Source: Gammaproteobacteria bacterium (GTDB lineage: Bacteria > Pseudomonadota > Gammaproteobacteria > Thiohalomonadales > Thiohalomonadaceae). Taken from it: a DNA stretch of 64,000 nucleotides. Position numbers and translations under genes: made by a program. The stretch's first letter is position 1, and each line of letters starts with the position of its first letter. The stretch is from contig JAPHSX010000053.1 in assembly GCA_026196575.1 (NCBI GenBank), positions 16,240-80,239 of the forward strand, written 5' to 3'. Shown in pieces: positions 49,531-58,044 of this stretch. The notes under the pieces were generated by a model. It ran no database searches. It saw only the letters and a list, made by a program, of their open reading frames with translations, and was not told the DNA's origin.

Positions 49531-50727
49531 ATGAAATTTGCCGAGTTTACAATCTCCACCCTGCCGCGCATCTACTTTGGCGAGGGACGACTGGAGTTGC
49601 TCCCCGCGCTGATTGCCGAATATGGCCGGCGGGTGCTGGTGGTATCGGGCAAGAGTTCGTTTTCTGACTCACCACATTGGCAAACCCTGCAACAGGGGAT
49701 GGCGCAGGCGGGGTTGACGCACCAGCTCTTCGGGGTGGCGGGCGAGCCTTCACCGGCGCTGGTCGATAGCGCCGTGCGCGAATTTCATCAAGAGGGTTTC
49801 GAGGTGGTGGTCGGCATCGGTGGCGGCAGTGTACTGGATGCGGCCAAGGCGATCGCCGGCCTGCTCCCCAGCGGCCGATCGGTACTGGCCCACCTGGAGG
49901 ATGTGGGGGAGGGGCTCCCTTATGAGGGACCGTCGCTTCCCTTTATTGCTGTACCCACCACGGCTGGTACCGGCAGTGAGGCGACCAGGAATGCCGTGCT
50001 GAGTGAGCAGGGGACGGGGGGGTATAAAAAATCGTTTCGCCATGAGTCGCTGGTGGCGCGGGTGGCGCTTGTCGACCCCCTGTTGCTGGAGCATTGCCCC
50101 CGTGAGCTGATCGCCGCGCAGGGGATGGACGCCTTTACCCAGCTGCTCGAATCCTATGTCTCGCTGCGCGCCAACCCCTTTACCGATGCCCTTGCCTGGT
50201 CGGGACTGGAGGCGATAGCCCAGGGCTTTTTTGCCGCCTACGATGGCGGCGATGATGAGGCGGCGCGCCAGGGACGGGCAGCGATGGCCTATGGGGCACT
50301 GCTCTCGGGGATCACCCTGGCCCAGGCGGGGTTGGGCTCAGTGCATGGGCTGGCACAACCGCTGGGATCCCTATTTTCAGTACCCCACGGCATTGCCTGT
50401 GGCACTACCCTGGCGGTGGCGACCGAGGTGAATATCAAGGCGCTGCGTGAGCGCGCGCCACAGAGCCCGGCGCTGGCAAAGTACGCAAGGGTGGGACGGC
50501 TGCTGCTCGGTGATCAGCGCCTTTATGAACAGGCCGCCTGCCACGCCCTGGTCAGCCAGTTGCAGATGTGGACAGAGCGTATGGCAATCCCACGCCTGGG
50601 GCAATTCGGTATTGGCATGGATGACTTGCCTCTCATCATCGCCAATGCGCGAGGCAACAGCATGCAGACCAACCCGATATGGCTTAGCGATGAGGAGATA
50701 GGAAAGATTGTCAGCCGCAGGGTGTAG
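49531..50727 (+). CDS. Iron-containing alcohol dehydrogenase family protein
   Basis: A 398-residue group III dehydrogenase. It has ARTL-type VLVVSGKSSF, VGIGGGSVLDAAKAIAGLL (NAD site) and VPTTAGTGSEATRNAVL. The two His metal ligands are in GLGSVHGLAQPLG and FSVPHGIACG. In the first ligand segment, GMDAFTQLLESYVSL, Gln stands where the well-studied enzymes have His. Substrate and metal are therefore uncertain. It follows a gene gap of about 130 bases. Confidence 0.9.
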   Translation: MKFAEFTISTLPRIYFGEGRLELLPALIAEYGRRVLVVSGKSSFSDSPHWQTLQQGMAQAGLTHQLFGVAGEPSPALVDSAVREFHQEGFEVVVGIGGGSVLDAAKAIAGLLPSGRSVLAHLEDVGEGLPYEGPSLPFIAVPTTAGTGSEATRNAVLSEQGTGGYKKSFRHESLVARVALVDPLLLEHCPRELIAAQGMDAFTQLLESYVSLRANPFTDALAWSGLEAIAQGFFAAYDGGDDEAARQGRAAMAYGALLSGITLAQAGLGSVHGLAQPLGSLFSVPHGIACGTTLAVATEVNIKALRERAPQSPALAKYARVGRLLLGDQRLYEQAACHALVSQLQMWTERMAIPRLGQFGIGMDDLPLIIANARGNSMQTNPIWLSDEEIGKIVSRRV

Positions 50728-50835
50728 CAGCAATAAGTTACCGGTATACTCGTTTGAAGCGGGCAGCCTTTGCCGCTACAAGTGTCTTGTCAAAATGGAG
50801 ATGCAGCGCACTCTGTTCAATGCTGTGGAGGAAAC

Positions 50836-51255
50836 ATGGAAACACTCAACAAGTTAGAACAACAGAATCAGGAAATATCAGAGCTCTGCAAGGTGCTGCA
50901 GGTGCTTCTAACGGATAACAGCGTGTGTGATACGCGGATCGCGCGTGAACTGTTCCGCCGCTTTACCGACAAGGTCAAGGAGCACCTCTCGCTGGAGGAC
51001 AATACCCTCTATGCAAAGATGCTGGGGCACGGAGACAAGCATATCAACGCGCTCACCAAACGTTTTTTGAGCAACTCACTGGAGTTGCAGCGTATCTTTC
51101 TGGATTATGAGAGACTCTGGTGTAGAGAGGGGGTCGAAGTTACCGGTAATGATGCCTTTATTCGTGAGACGCATGGGATCTTCGCCATGATTCGAGAACG
51201 CATCAAGGCCGAGCGCGATGAGTTCTTTCCTGCCGCGAATACCGCTCTCGCCTGA
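50836..51255 (+). CDS. Hemerythrin-like four-helix protein
   Basis: A 139-residue protein from MQ-less ATG METLNKLEQQNQEI, with GGAGG four bases upstream. It has the HHE-domain features FTDKVKEHLSLEDNTLYAKM and ETHGIFAMIRERIKAERDEFFP. Helix 1 (LEQQNQEISELCKVLQVLL) has no His, so the full di-iron ligand set of classic hemerythrins is incomplete. Relatives sense oxygen or iron. It is upstream of a membrane diguanylate cyclase on the same strand. Confidence 0.75.
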   Translation: METLNKLEQQNQEISELCKVLQVLLTDNSVCDTRIARELFRRFTDKVKEHLSLEDNTLYAKMLGHGDKHINALTKRFLSNSLELQRIFLDYERLWCREGVEVTGNDAFIRETHGIFAMIRERIKAERDEFFPAANTALA

Positions 51256-51370
51256 GTCCATCCGCATTGTTGCACGCTGACTTGTAGCAATCCCATAGTC
51301 AGCGTCACTTTTGCCGCTTGTGTTACAAGACGGATGGACTCTTTTGCCACTCACCTCCTGGAACAGGTGA
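51254..51370 (+). promoter_or_regulatory. Nested hairpin element between hemerythrin-like and GGDEF genes
   Basis: An outer 11-base perfect pair, GAGTCCATCCG (51254-51264) and CGGATGGACTC (51331-51341), encloses a 9-base stem ACGCTGACT/AGTCAGCGT (51274-51282 and 51297-51305) and a small CTTG/CAAG stem. CTTTTGCC follows. A further hairpin, TCACCT/AGGTGA (51351-51370), lies beyond. It could be a multi-stem terminator, a 5' regulatory leader of the diguanylate cyclase or a small RNA. It does not match the c-di-GMP riboswitch consensus I know. Confidence 0.6.
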
Positions 51371-51412
51371 CTTACACTGACACGGAATGTTACCACATGG
51401 GTATAGAACGTC

Positions 51413-52594
51413 GTGTCAAGCCGTATAAAAGTATTATTGAGACGCACACTTGGTGAGATCTCCACCGACCTGCGTGGTATTATCGTCCCCTGGTTCTACT
51501 CTCCGCTGGTATTGAGTCACCGTGCCGAATTATTGATTGGCCGGGTGCGTTTGATTGCGGCACTGTTTGCCCTGTTAACACCGTTATGGTGCATCGTCGA
51601 TCGGCTCTTCATGCCGCAGGCGGTAATGTGGCCACTGTGCGGCGCCCGTATTCTTGCCGCTCTGGCCTTTGCCATGCTTGCCATCTCTTATCGCAAGTCA
51701 GACCACACGGCTCATGCCTATGTGGCACTGGGTAGCCTGTTCCTCATCCCCACGCTCTTTTTTGCCTTTGCCAGCGTGTTACTGGGTGATCTCGAGGGCG
51801 AGGGGATCGCCATCAGCCTGATCAGCGGCTATCACCTGTTGCCCTTTCTGATCGCTGCGGGTCTGAGCGTCTTTCCGCTGACCGCCATCGAGGGGGTCAT
51901 CTTCGCCATCCCGGTGGTGGCCGTGCAGTGGGTAAGCACGGTGGTGCTGGGTGATGCCAACGCCACGGAAGAGTTGGGGCTGATCTGGTTGATTGTGCTA
52001 ATCGCCGCCGTCGCGGTGCTCTCCGGGATGACGCAGTTGCACTATCTGAGCGAGATCGTTACCAAGTCGGCACACGACCCGCTGACCAATGCCTATAATC
52101 GGCTGACCGGTGAGGAGTTCATGGAAAAGTACCTCTCACTGGCCCGGCGCAACAAGACCCCCTTTTCGCTGGTGTTTGTCGATATCGACCACTTCAAATC
52201 GATAAACGACAGCTACGGTCACGAGGCCGGTGATGCGATGCTGGAGCAGGTGGGTAAGGCGCTCGCCTCACAACTGCGCAAGGAGGACTCGTTAATCCGT
52301 TGGGGTGGTGAGGAGTTCATTCTCGCCCTGCCGATGTCGAACCTCGATGAGAGTGCCGAGATGATCTCCCGCCTGGGCGCACATGGCTTGGGGTTGCGTC
52401 CAGACGGCACCGCCTTGACCGCCAGCGTCGGTGTCGCCTGCAATATCGCGGACAATATTGATGAGTTGCAGGCACTGATCCAGTGTGCCGATGAGCGCAT
52501 GTATCAGGCCAAGGAGGGGGGCAGAAACCGTTACTGTGACGGTACGAAGAATGAGCCGGAGAAGATGACACCCTTCATACGGATCGGTGCCTGA
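51413..52594 (+). CDS. Membrane diguanylate cyclase (GGDEF)
   Basis: Predicted to make cyclic di-GMP. It is 393 residues with a GTG start. About six membrane helices fill the N-terminal 220 residues. The GGDEF domain begins HDPLTNAYNRLTGEEF. The active site is RWGGEEFILAL (GGEEF, intact). An inhibitory RxxD site (RKED) lies five residues before it, so product feedback is likely. No other sensory domain is visible, so the membrane part may sense directly. Confidence 0.92.
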   Translation: MSSRIKVLLRRTLGEISTDLRGIIVPWFYSPLVLSHRAELLIGRVRLIAALFALLTPLWCIVDRLFMPQAVMWPLCGARILAALAFAMLAISYRKSDHTAHAYVALGSLFLIPTLFFAFASVLLGDLEGEGIAISLISGYHLLPFLIAAGLSVFPLTAIEGVIFAIPVVAVQWVSTVVLGDANATEELGLIWLIVLIAAVAVLSGMTQLHYLSEIVTKSAHDPLTNAYNRLTGEEFMEKYLSLARRNKTPFSLVFVDIDHFKSINDSYGHEAGDAMLEQVGKALASQLRKEDSLIRWGGEEFILALPMSNLDESAEMISRLGAHGLGLRPDGTALTASVGVACNIADNIDELQALIQCADERMYQAKEGGRNRYCDGTKNEPEKMTPFIRIGA

Positions 52595-52747
52595 TCAATC
52601 TGGGCGGCTGTTGCAATTCACTCCAGCGAGTGTAAGAGAGGGCACTAATTGGATAACAAGCGCCGTTTACAGGCAGTCAATGAGTATTTTTAGCCCACTT
52701 TTAACGCACTATCGTGTCACATGAGTAGAATTTCGATAGCCTGCTGG

Positions 52748-53314
52748 TCAATTGTGGCGGATGTAGAAGTGCTGCCACTCCGTCCCGCTGCAACTTTCCA
52801 GCAGTGACAACAGATTGGGGCTGGGAACCGCCTCACTCTCAAAGATCCCCCACACCTTGATGAAGAGACGCCCGAAACCGGCACACTTGCGCCAGCGCAG
52901 CTGCGTTGCCGAAAGGGTTTCTCCACACTCGGCACAGGTCATTTTCGCGTAAGGGGCAGCACGCCACGCATTGACCACTGCCTGCCAGTCGTCATAACGG
53001 TGGCCGCAGTACGGACAGCGCGGTATCTTGAGGTTATCGCCCGCGAGAAAATGAGGCTCTGCCGATGGCCCCTCGATGGCGATATGGCAGGACTGCTCAC
53101 CATTATGTTTCCCCCCCGTGGCAATCATCGGTGAACATCCGAGGAAGGTAATGAGTGTCATGAACGCCTCCCCGGGGTGATAGTGCAGCGCCCCATTTAT
53201 CTCAAGCGTATCGGCAATGAAGCGCCTCTCTCGCAGGGTTTTGAGCAGCATGCCGTGATCCGGGGGCGTGGCGTCAAAGGGGGCGGGCGCCAGGATCAGA
53301 ATATTCTCCGCCAT
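52748..53314 (-). CDS. Hypothetical protein with two-knuckle zinc ribbon
   Basis: A 188-residue protein from MAENILILAPAPFDATPPDH; the track ORF's 65-residue extension is unsupported. Two CxxC pairs, CPYCGHRYDDW and CAECGETLS, suggest a zinc ribbon around residues 100-135. The C-terminal WRKCAGFGRLFIKVWGIFE and WQHFYIRH look conserved. I do not recognise a family. It is convergent with the diguanylate cyclase gene. Confidence 0.7.
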   Translation of the reverse strand: MAENILILAPAPFDATPPDHGMLLKTLRERRFIADTLEINGALHYHPGEAFMTLITFLGCSPMIATGGKHNGEQSCHIAIEGPSAEPHFLAGDNLKIPRCPYCGHRYDDWQAVVNAWRAAPYAKMTCAECGETLSATQLRWRKCAGFGRLFIKVWGIFESEAVPSPNLLSLLESCSGTEWQHFYIRHN

Positions 53315-53553
53315 CGCAGGGCTCTTTAAAATTGGGATGGCATCATTGTAACAGATCGTCGTGCTCGCACCGGGGCGTGCGCCAACACACCACCCACGCG
53401 CATAGCGGAACATTCCATGATGGGCTATACCATAGATGCTCTCTGCGAGGCGCTGCCACGATACTGAAACACGCATCAGGTGCTGGATTTCGGAGCGCGC
53501 AGTGACCACGGCGGTGCCCCGTTACCGTTCCCTTTTCAAGAGGAGTTGATCGC

Positions 53554-53985
53554 ATGAAAAGATATTTTCCACCACTGTTTATTGCATTCACCCTGGCGCT
53601 GGCCAGCCCTGTGCTGATTGCCGAGGAGGAAGAACAACCTGCCGCCGGACCATCACAGCAAGGCTATGGGTGGGGGCCGGGAATGATGCAGGGTCCCGGT
53701 TATGGATATGGTCCAGGGATGATGCGCGGCCCCGGTTATCAGATGGGTCCGGGGATGATGTATGGCCCCGGCTATGGCTATGGCCCCGGTTATCGAATGG
53801 GGCCCGGGATGATGTATGGCCCGGGATATGGCCCAGGTTATCCGATGGGTCCGGGGATGATGCAGGGCCCCGGGTACGGGTGGGGACCTGGTTATGGTTG
53901 GGGTCCCGGCGGTGACAATGACACGGCACCCAATTTCCGCTGCCCCGGATCGCCTTACGACCCCAGGTGCAGTGGCCGGCGTTAA
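53554..53985 (+). CDS. Secreted Gly/Pro/Met/Tyr-repeat protein
   Basis: A 143-residue protein with a signal peptide (MKRYFPPLFIAFTLALASPV to LIA) and an acidic EEEE start to the mature chain. The body is a tandem repeat: GPGMM occurs five times (followed by Q, R, Y, Y, Q), spaced by GPGY-type units. The C-terminus carries two Cys (CPGSPYDPRC). There are 13 Met after the signal peptide. Possible roles are a sulfur-globule coat protein (these are Gly/Tyr-rich exported proteins in purple sulfur bacteria) or periplasmic copper binding through Met. GAGGAG precedes the ATG. Confidence 0.75.
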   Translation: MKRYFPPLFIAFTLALASPVLIAEEEEQPAAGPSQQGYGWGPGMMQGPGYGYGPGMMRGPGYQMGPGMMYGPGYGYGPGYRMGPGMMYGPGYGPGYPMGPGMMQGPGYGWGPGYGWGPGGDNDTAPNFRCPGSPYDPRCSGRR

Positions 53986-54029
53986 ACGGCTGTTGAAGCC
54001 CATTCAGGCACGCGATCTGCAAAAGGCAT

Positions 54030-54381
54030 TTAACCGCGAAGGAACGCGAAGAGGAGCAACATGTTCTTGCTGCCCTGTGCATTTCTGGGGGGAGCGTCTG
54101 AGAAACTTCTCTCACCTGCAACTACTCTCCCCAGGGGGCGCCAGAACTGTAGGGTGGGCATTGCCCACCTCCATACCGCCATCGAAACCCCCGTTTTGGT
54201 GGGCGATGCCCACCCTACATAAAAAATACAGCCTGGGGTGGTTTTGCCCACTTCTCCCCTTTGAAAAAGGGGGAATGAGGGGGGGGGCAGCTTCACTACC
54301 GTTATTTCCGTAAGTACGGGGGCGAGCAGTTACTCTCACCTCTGTTTTTACTTTGCGTGACTTGGTGTCCTTTGCGGCTTA
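54030..54381 (+). repeat. Dispersed-repeat block in the 409-base gap
   Basis: The gap 53986-54394 has no supported gene. It holds an outer inverted family, TTAACCGCGAAGGAACGCGA near 54030 and TTACTTTGCGTGACTTGGTG... at 54348-54381, similar to the element at 58045. Inside is a nested palindrome (54149-54218), then a purine/pyrimidine run CTCCCCTTTGAAAAAGGGGG. Such units are commonly dispersed in gammaproteobacterial genomes. Confidence 0.75.
54149..54218 (+). repeat. Nested palindrome GTAGGGTGGGCA/TGCCCACCCTAC
   Basis: Outer arms GTAGGGTGGGCA (54149-54160) and TGCCCACCCTAC (54207-54218) are perfect complements. Inner arms TGCCCACC (54162) and GGTGGGCG (54198) add a second paired segment. It matches a widely dispersed bacterial repeat type. 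The spurious ORF with VGWASPTKT and WAMPTL is its translation. Confidence 0.85.
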
Positions 54382-54394
54382 ATAGGTGTCCTTG

Positions 54395-56203
54395 CTATTT
54401 TTCCCCGTCCTCCTGATGTGGGAGCCAGTTTCCGGTTTGCTGTTCATGGGCCACGCTCAACCATGCCGTATCGGCGACGGGAGTGGTGATGGTCAGTTGC
54501 CACTGTTGCAGCAGGTCGCGGCGAAAGCCATGTAGCGTCACCCTGTCACCGGGTTGGAAACGGGAGAGCTGTTTGTCGAGCCGGCTGTTGTCGGTTTTCA
54601 TGCCGTCAACGGCCATTACCAGGTCACCTGCGCTGATCCCCGCCTGGTGGGCGGGCGAGTGGTTGAGGACAACACTGGCCTTGGCACCTACCGGATCGGC
54701 GGCAAGGCGCATACCCGTGTAGTAGGGTGGGGTTTTACCGTTACCCGGCCTTCCCCCCTTGTCCTCTGCCCCCTCGCTGGGGCGCAGGTTAAGGGTGATG
54801 CCAAACCCGCCAAGCAATTCGGACAGCGGCAACTCTTGCGCAGTGCGCAGGGCGAGGGCGAAAAATGCCTTGAGATTGACGCCCGTCGTCTCTTCGATAA
54901 ATTGCTCCAGCCCCTCGCTGGTGACGCCAATAAGCGGCTTGCCGTGCAGTTGCCACAGGGCGCGCATTACATCATCCAGTGAGAGCTGGCCACCGCTCTC
55001 CCGACGGATCGTCAGGTCAAGACAGAGGGCGATGAGCGCCCCCTTGTTGTAATAACTGATCGTCGCATTTGCGGCATTCTCATCCGCCTTGTAGAGCTTG
55101 GTCCAGGCATCAAAGCTCGATTCACTGACGCTCTGGTGGTGGCGTCCGGGGGTGCGCAGCAGACGGGTGATCTGCTGGCCGAGCAGTTCGAGATAGCCGG
55201 TTCGATCGATGCAGCCGCTGCGCAGAAGCAACAGGTCATCGTAGTAGCTGGTAACCCCCTCGAAGAACCAGAGCAGCGGGGTGTGGCTCTCGGCTTGCAG
55301 ATTGTAGGGGAGATAGGCCGCCGGCTTGATCCGTTTGACGTTCCAGGTGTGAAAGTATTCGTGGCTACAGAGGCCGAGGAAGCGGCGATAACCGTTGTTG
55401 ATTACCGTCTCGCCGCGTTGCGGCAGATCATCGCGCGCCGTGATGAGGGCGGTGGAGTGGCGGTGTTCCAGCCCACCGTAACCCTCGTCAACGGTCAGCA
55501 CCAGAAACAGATAACGCGCCATCGGCGGCAGTTCACCGAAGAGCGCGACTTGCGTCTCGCAGATTTTTTTCAGATCAACAGCCAGACGCCCGTTGTCGGC
55601 GTAATGTTTGCCACTGATGGTCATGGCGTGCGGAGTGCCCCCCACCTCAAATTCAATCAGGGTAAAGTCGGCGATCTCCACCGGATGGTCGATCAGCTCG
55701 TCATAGTCGTTGGCCTGATAGCCGCCAAAACCCCACAACGCGGCGCCATTTAGCGGCAGGGTGGTGGCGACGCGCCACGGTTTGTACTCTCGGCCCTTTG
55801 GGCGCAGCAGTTCCACGCTGCACGGTTTGTCGTCCTGCTCATGCACCCGCAGAAAGAGGCTGCTGCCGTTGAAGAAGGCGTGCGACTGGTCGAAGTGGGC
55901 GGAGCGCACCGAGAGATCCCATGCGTAGACCGTGTATTTGAGGATCAACGCACCATGGCAGGGGACGGCCTGCCAGCTCTGTTTGTCGAGCTTGGTGAGG
56001 GCAACCGGCTGGCCGGCGCATTCAGCCTTGATGGTGACAATGTTTCTGGCAAAGTCGCGGATCATATAACTGCCGGGGAGCCAAGCCGGCAGTGAGAAGA
56101 TCTGACCTGTGGCGACCGGATTGATGACGGTGAGCTGGATCTCGAAGAGGTGTGCAGCCGGATCGGCCGGTACGACACGGTAGTGTACGGAGTGTTGTTG
56201 CAT
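54395..56203 (-). CDS. M61-family peptidase with PDZ domain
   Basis: Glycyl-aminopeptidase-type metallopeptidase. It is 602 residues from MQQHSVHYRVVPADPAAHLFE; the track ORF has 37 extra residues overlapping the previous gene. The zinc motif is LCSHEYFHTWNVKR (HExxH), with the downstream Glu in FFEGVTSYYDDLLL. A C-terminal PDZ domain is seen in HQAGISAGDLVMAVDGMK. No signal peptide is seen, so it is probably cytoplasmic. Confidence 0.93.
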   Translation of the reverse strand: MQQHSVHYRVVPADPAAHLFEIQLTVINPVATGQIFSLPAWLPGSYMIRDFARNIVTIKAECAGQPVALTKLDKQSWQAVPCHGALILKYTVYAWDLSVRSAHFDQSHAFFNGSSLFLRVHEQDDKPCSVELLRPKGREYKPWRVATTLPLNGAALWGFGGYQANDYDELIDHPVEIADFTLIEFEVGGTPHAMTISGKHYADNGRLAVDLKKICETQVALFGELPPMARYLFLVLTVDEGYGGLEHRHSTALITARDDLPQRGETVINNGYRRFLGLCSHEYFHTWNVKRIKPAAYLPYNLQAESHTPLLWFFEGVTSYYDDLLLLRSGCIDRTGYLELLGQQITRLLRTPGRHHQSVSESSFDAWTKLYKADENAANATISYYNKGALIALCLDLTIRRESGGQLSLDDVMRALWQLHGKPLIGVTSEGLEQFIEETTGVNLKAFFALALRTAQELPLSELLGGFGITLNLRPSEGAEDKGGRPGNGKTPPYYTGMRLAADPVGAKASVVLNHSPAHQAGISAGDLVMAVDGMKTDNSRLDKQLSRFQPGDRVTLHGFRRDLLQQWQLTITTPVADTAWLSVAHEQQTGNWLPHQEDGEK

Positions 56204-56265
56204 GGCGTGGATAAACCGTTGGTTGGAGAGGAAATTGACCCGAATTTTTACATCGTGGATGACGC

Positions 56266-56766
56266 CTAGATCCCCAGGCGGCGAAATTCCGAGGAGGGAC
56301 TGGAGCGCTCCCACATGGCAAGAAACTGCTCCCGTAGATCTCGGGCGACGATGGGGGCGTGAAGAGAGGCGATCCCTTCAAAACGGTCGGCCAGCGGGCG
56401 GCGAAAATAGGCGATGCCATCAACCACCATATAGGACTCGATAAGTTCGCCATGTACCGGGTCGGGTTCATGGATCTTGATGCGGCTGCCGAGCCGTTGC
56501 GCCAGTTCGATCAGGCGGTGTCCCTGCTTGACGGCCGGTTCATGACGCCACACCAGAATATGCACATGGGCGTAGCGGTGGGCGCGTACAAAGGCAGAGA
56601 GGGCGTCGACGAACTCCTGGTTGCTGTAGAGGCGGTGGTCGAGATCGTAACTGGCGATGAGGATCTCACGCCGTGCCCGTTGTGCCAGCGCCAGCGCCAA
56701 TTCGCGATTCTGCTCCGCGCCGGTCAGCACAATCTCTTTTCGTTCGTCGTCCAGTGTGTAATCCAT
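56266..56766 (-). CDS. DUF7931-like protein
   Basis: A 166-residue cytoplasmic protein. It shows LALALAQRARREILIASYDLD, then VHILVWRHEPAVKQGHRLIELAQRL and SYMVVDGIAYFRRPLADRFEG. This looks like half of a phospholipase-D-type fold, without an obvious HKD motif. It fits DUF7931, whose function is unknown. It sits between roxA and the M61 gene on the same strand. Confidence 0.7.
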   Translation of the reverse strand: MDYTLDDERKEIVLTGAEQNRELALALAQRARREILIASYDLDHRLYSNQEFVDALSAFVRAHRYAHVHILVWRHEPAVKQGHRLIELAQRLGSRIKIHEPDPVHGELIESYMVVDGIAYFRRPLADRFEGIASLHAPIVARDLREQFLAMWERSSPSSEFRRLGI

Positions 56767-56860
56767 CGCCTCTCTCCGTTGTTATCGCCACGTCTCATTT
56801 CCCAATCATAGTATTGTGGGGCTTCCAGTAACAGGAGTGGCCGCGCCCTGCCGACCGGGG

Positions 56861-58033
56861 TCAGTCGCTTTCGGGGAAATAGAGCGCGCCAAGATTATAG
56901 AGTGTCACCAGCAGCTCGGCGAAGCCCACGGTGTCAAGATGGGGGCGCAGGGTTGCCAGCGCAAAGCGGCGCTGCCCGGAGAGCAGCGGGGCGGCGAAGA
57001 CGAGGGTATCGTGCAGCGGGATCTCTTCGCCGGCGACGTAGAGCAGGGTCTGACCGCGCGCCTCAATGTAGGCAAAACGGGCATATTCGCTGCGCCACAG
57101 CTCGCCGGTTTGTTGCAGTGTCGCCAGCAGTGTTTCGCGGTCGAGATCCTGCTCCGGCTCTGGCAGGTAGTGGCCCGGTTTGACATCGGTGGTGAAGGAG
57201 GCAAACCAGCGCGCCATCTCCTCATCATCGCGTAGCAAAGTCTCGCGCAGAGTCTCTCGTACCCGGGCGAGCTCATGGGCGGTGATGAGTCCGGGGTGTG
57301 GCCGCAGTTCGATGGCGGGATCGTTGTAGTAGTGTTCGGTATCAATCCGCGAGACGGTATCGGCACACCAGGCGGCGGCCAGCTCGGCAATGACCGGGGC
57401 GCGACAGCCGATGGTGATGGTGAGGCAATCTTCCAGCGCCACGCCGTGATGTACCACCCCCGGGGGGAGGTAGAGGATGTCCCCCTCCTCAAGGATGTAC
57501 TCCTCCTCGGGCTGGAAATCGGCAAGGATTTGCAGCGGCAGGTCGGGGAGCCGATGCTCGGGGCCGTCCGGTTGATGGCTGAGTTGCCAGCGCTGTCGCC
57601 CCGGCCCCTGGACAAGAAAGAGGTCGCGACCATCGGTATGCGGGCCGACGGTACCGTGCTCGGGGGCGAAGCTCACCATCACCGCATCGAGGCGCCAGTT
57701 GGGCAGAAAGGCGAAGCGCTCCTGCAACAGTGCCAGCGCGGGGATGTGCTGATTTGCCTCCGCCACCTCTAATCTCCAGTGGCTCGCGGGCAGCGAGGTG
57801 AATGCCTCCTCGGTAAAGGGGCCACTCTTCAACTCCCACGGCGTGGCCCCATCCCTCTCAAGGATGAGACGTGACTCCACCTCATCCTCCATTGCCAGAC
57901 CGGCCAGCTCCTCCGGAGTTACCGGGCAGACAAAGTCGGGCAAGGCCTTGCGAATCACCAGCGGCTTCTGCTGCCAGTACTTGGAGAGAAACTGCTCGAC
58001 CGTGATATCGCCTAAAGGTGGGAGAGTCTTCAT
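56861..58033 (-). CDS. roxA: Ribosomal protein uL16 arginine hydroxylase RoxA (YcfD)
   Basis: Fe(II)/2-oxoglutarate oxygenase with a JmjC-type cupin fold that hydroxylates an arginine of ribosomal protein L16. It is 390 residues. The metal triad is His132 and Asp134 (TVGPHTDGRDLFLVQG) with His195 (LYLPPGVVHHGVAL). The N-terminus has VEQFLSKYWQQKPLVIRKAL. The C-terminal dimerisation/winged domains follow. In E. coli ycfD also lies near purB, as here. Confidence 0.92.
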   Translation of the reverse strand: MKTLPPLGDITVEQFLSKYWQQKPLVIRKALPDFVCPVTPEELAGLAMEDEVESRLILERDGATPWELKSGPFTEEAFTSLPASHWRLEVAEANQHIPALALLQERFAFLPNWRLDAVMVSFAPEHGTVGPHTDGRDLFLVQGPGRQRWQLSHQPDGPEHRLPDLPLQILADFQPEEEYILEEGDILYLPPGVVHHGVALEDCLTITIGCRAPVIAELAAAWCADTVSRIDTEHYYNDPAIELRPHPGLITAHELARVRETLRETLLRDDEEMARWFASFTTDVKPGHYLPEPEQDLDRETLLATLQQTGELWRSEYARFAYIEARGQTLLYVAGEEIPLHDTLVFAAPLLSGQRRFALATLRPHLDTVGFAELLVTLYNLGALYFPESD

Positions 58034-58044
58034 GGGGTAAATTC

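Noticed and set aside
51256-51412. c-di-GMP riboswitch before the GGDEF gene
   Set aside because: The hairpins do not show the GEMM conserved core I know; kept only as an unassigned structured element.
54030-54339. Small ORFs with VGWASPTK and WAMPTL peptides
   Set aside because: They are translations of the dispersed GTAGGGTGGGCA palindrome, a well-known source of false proteins.
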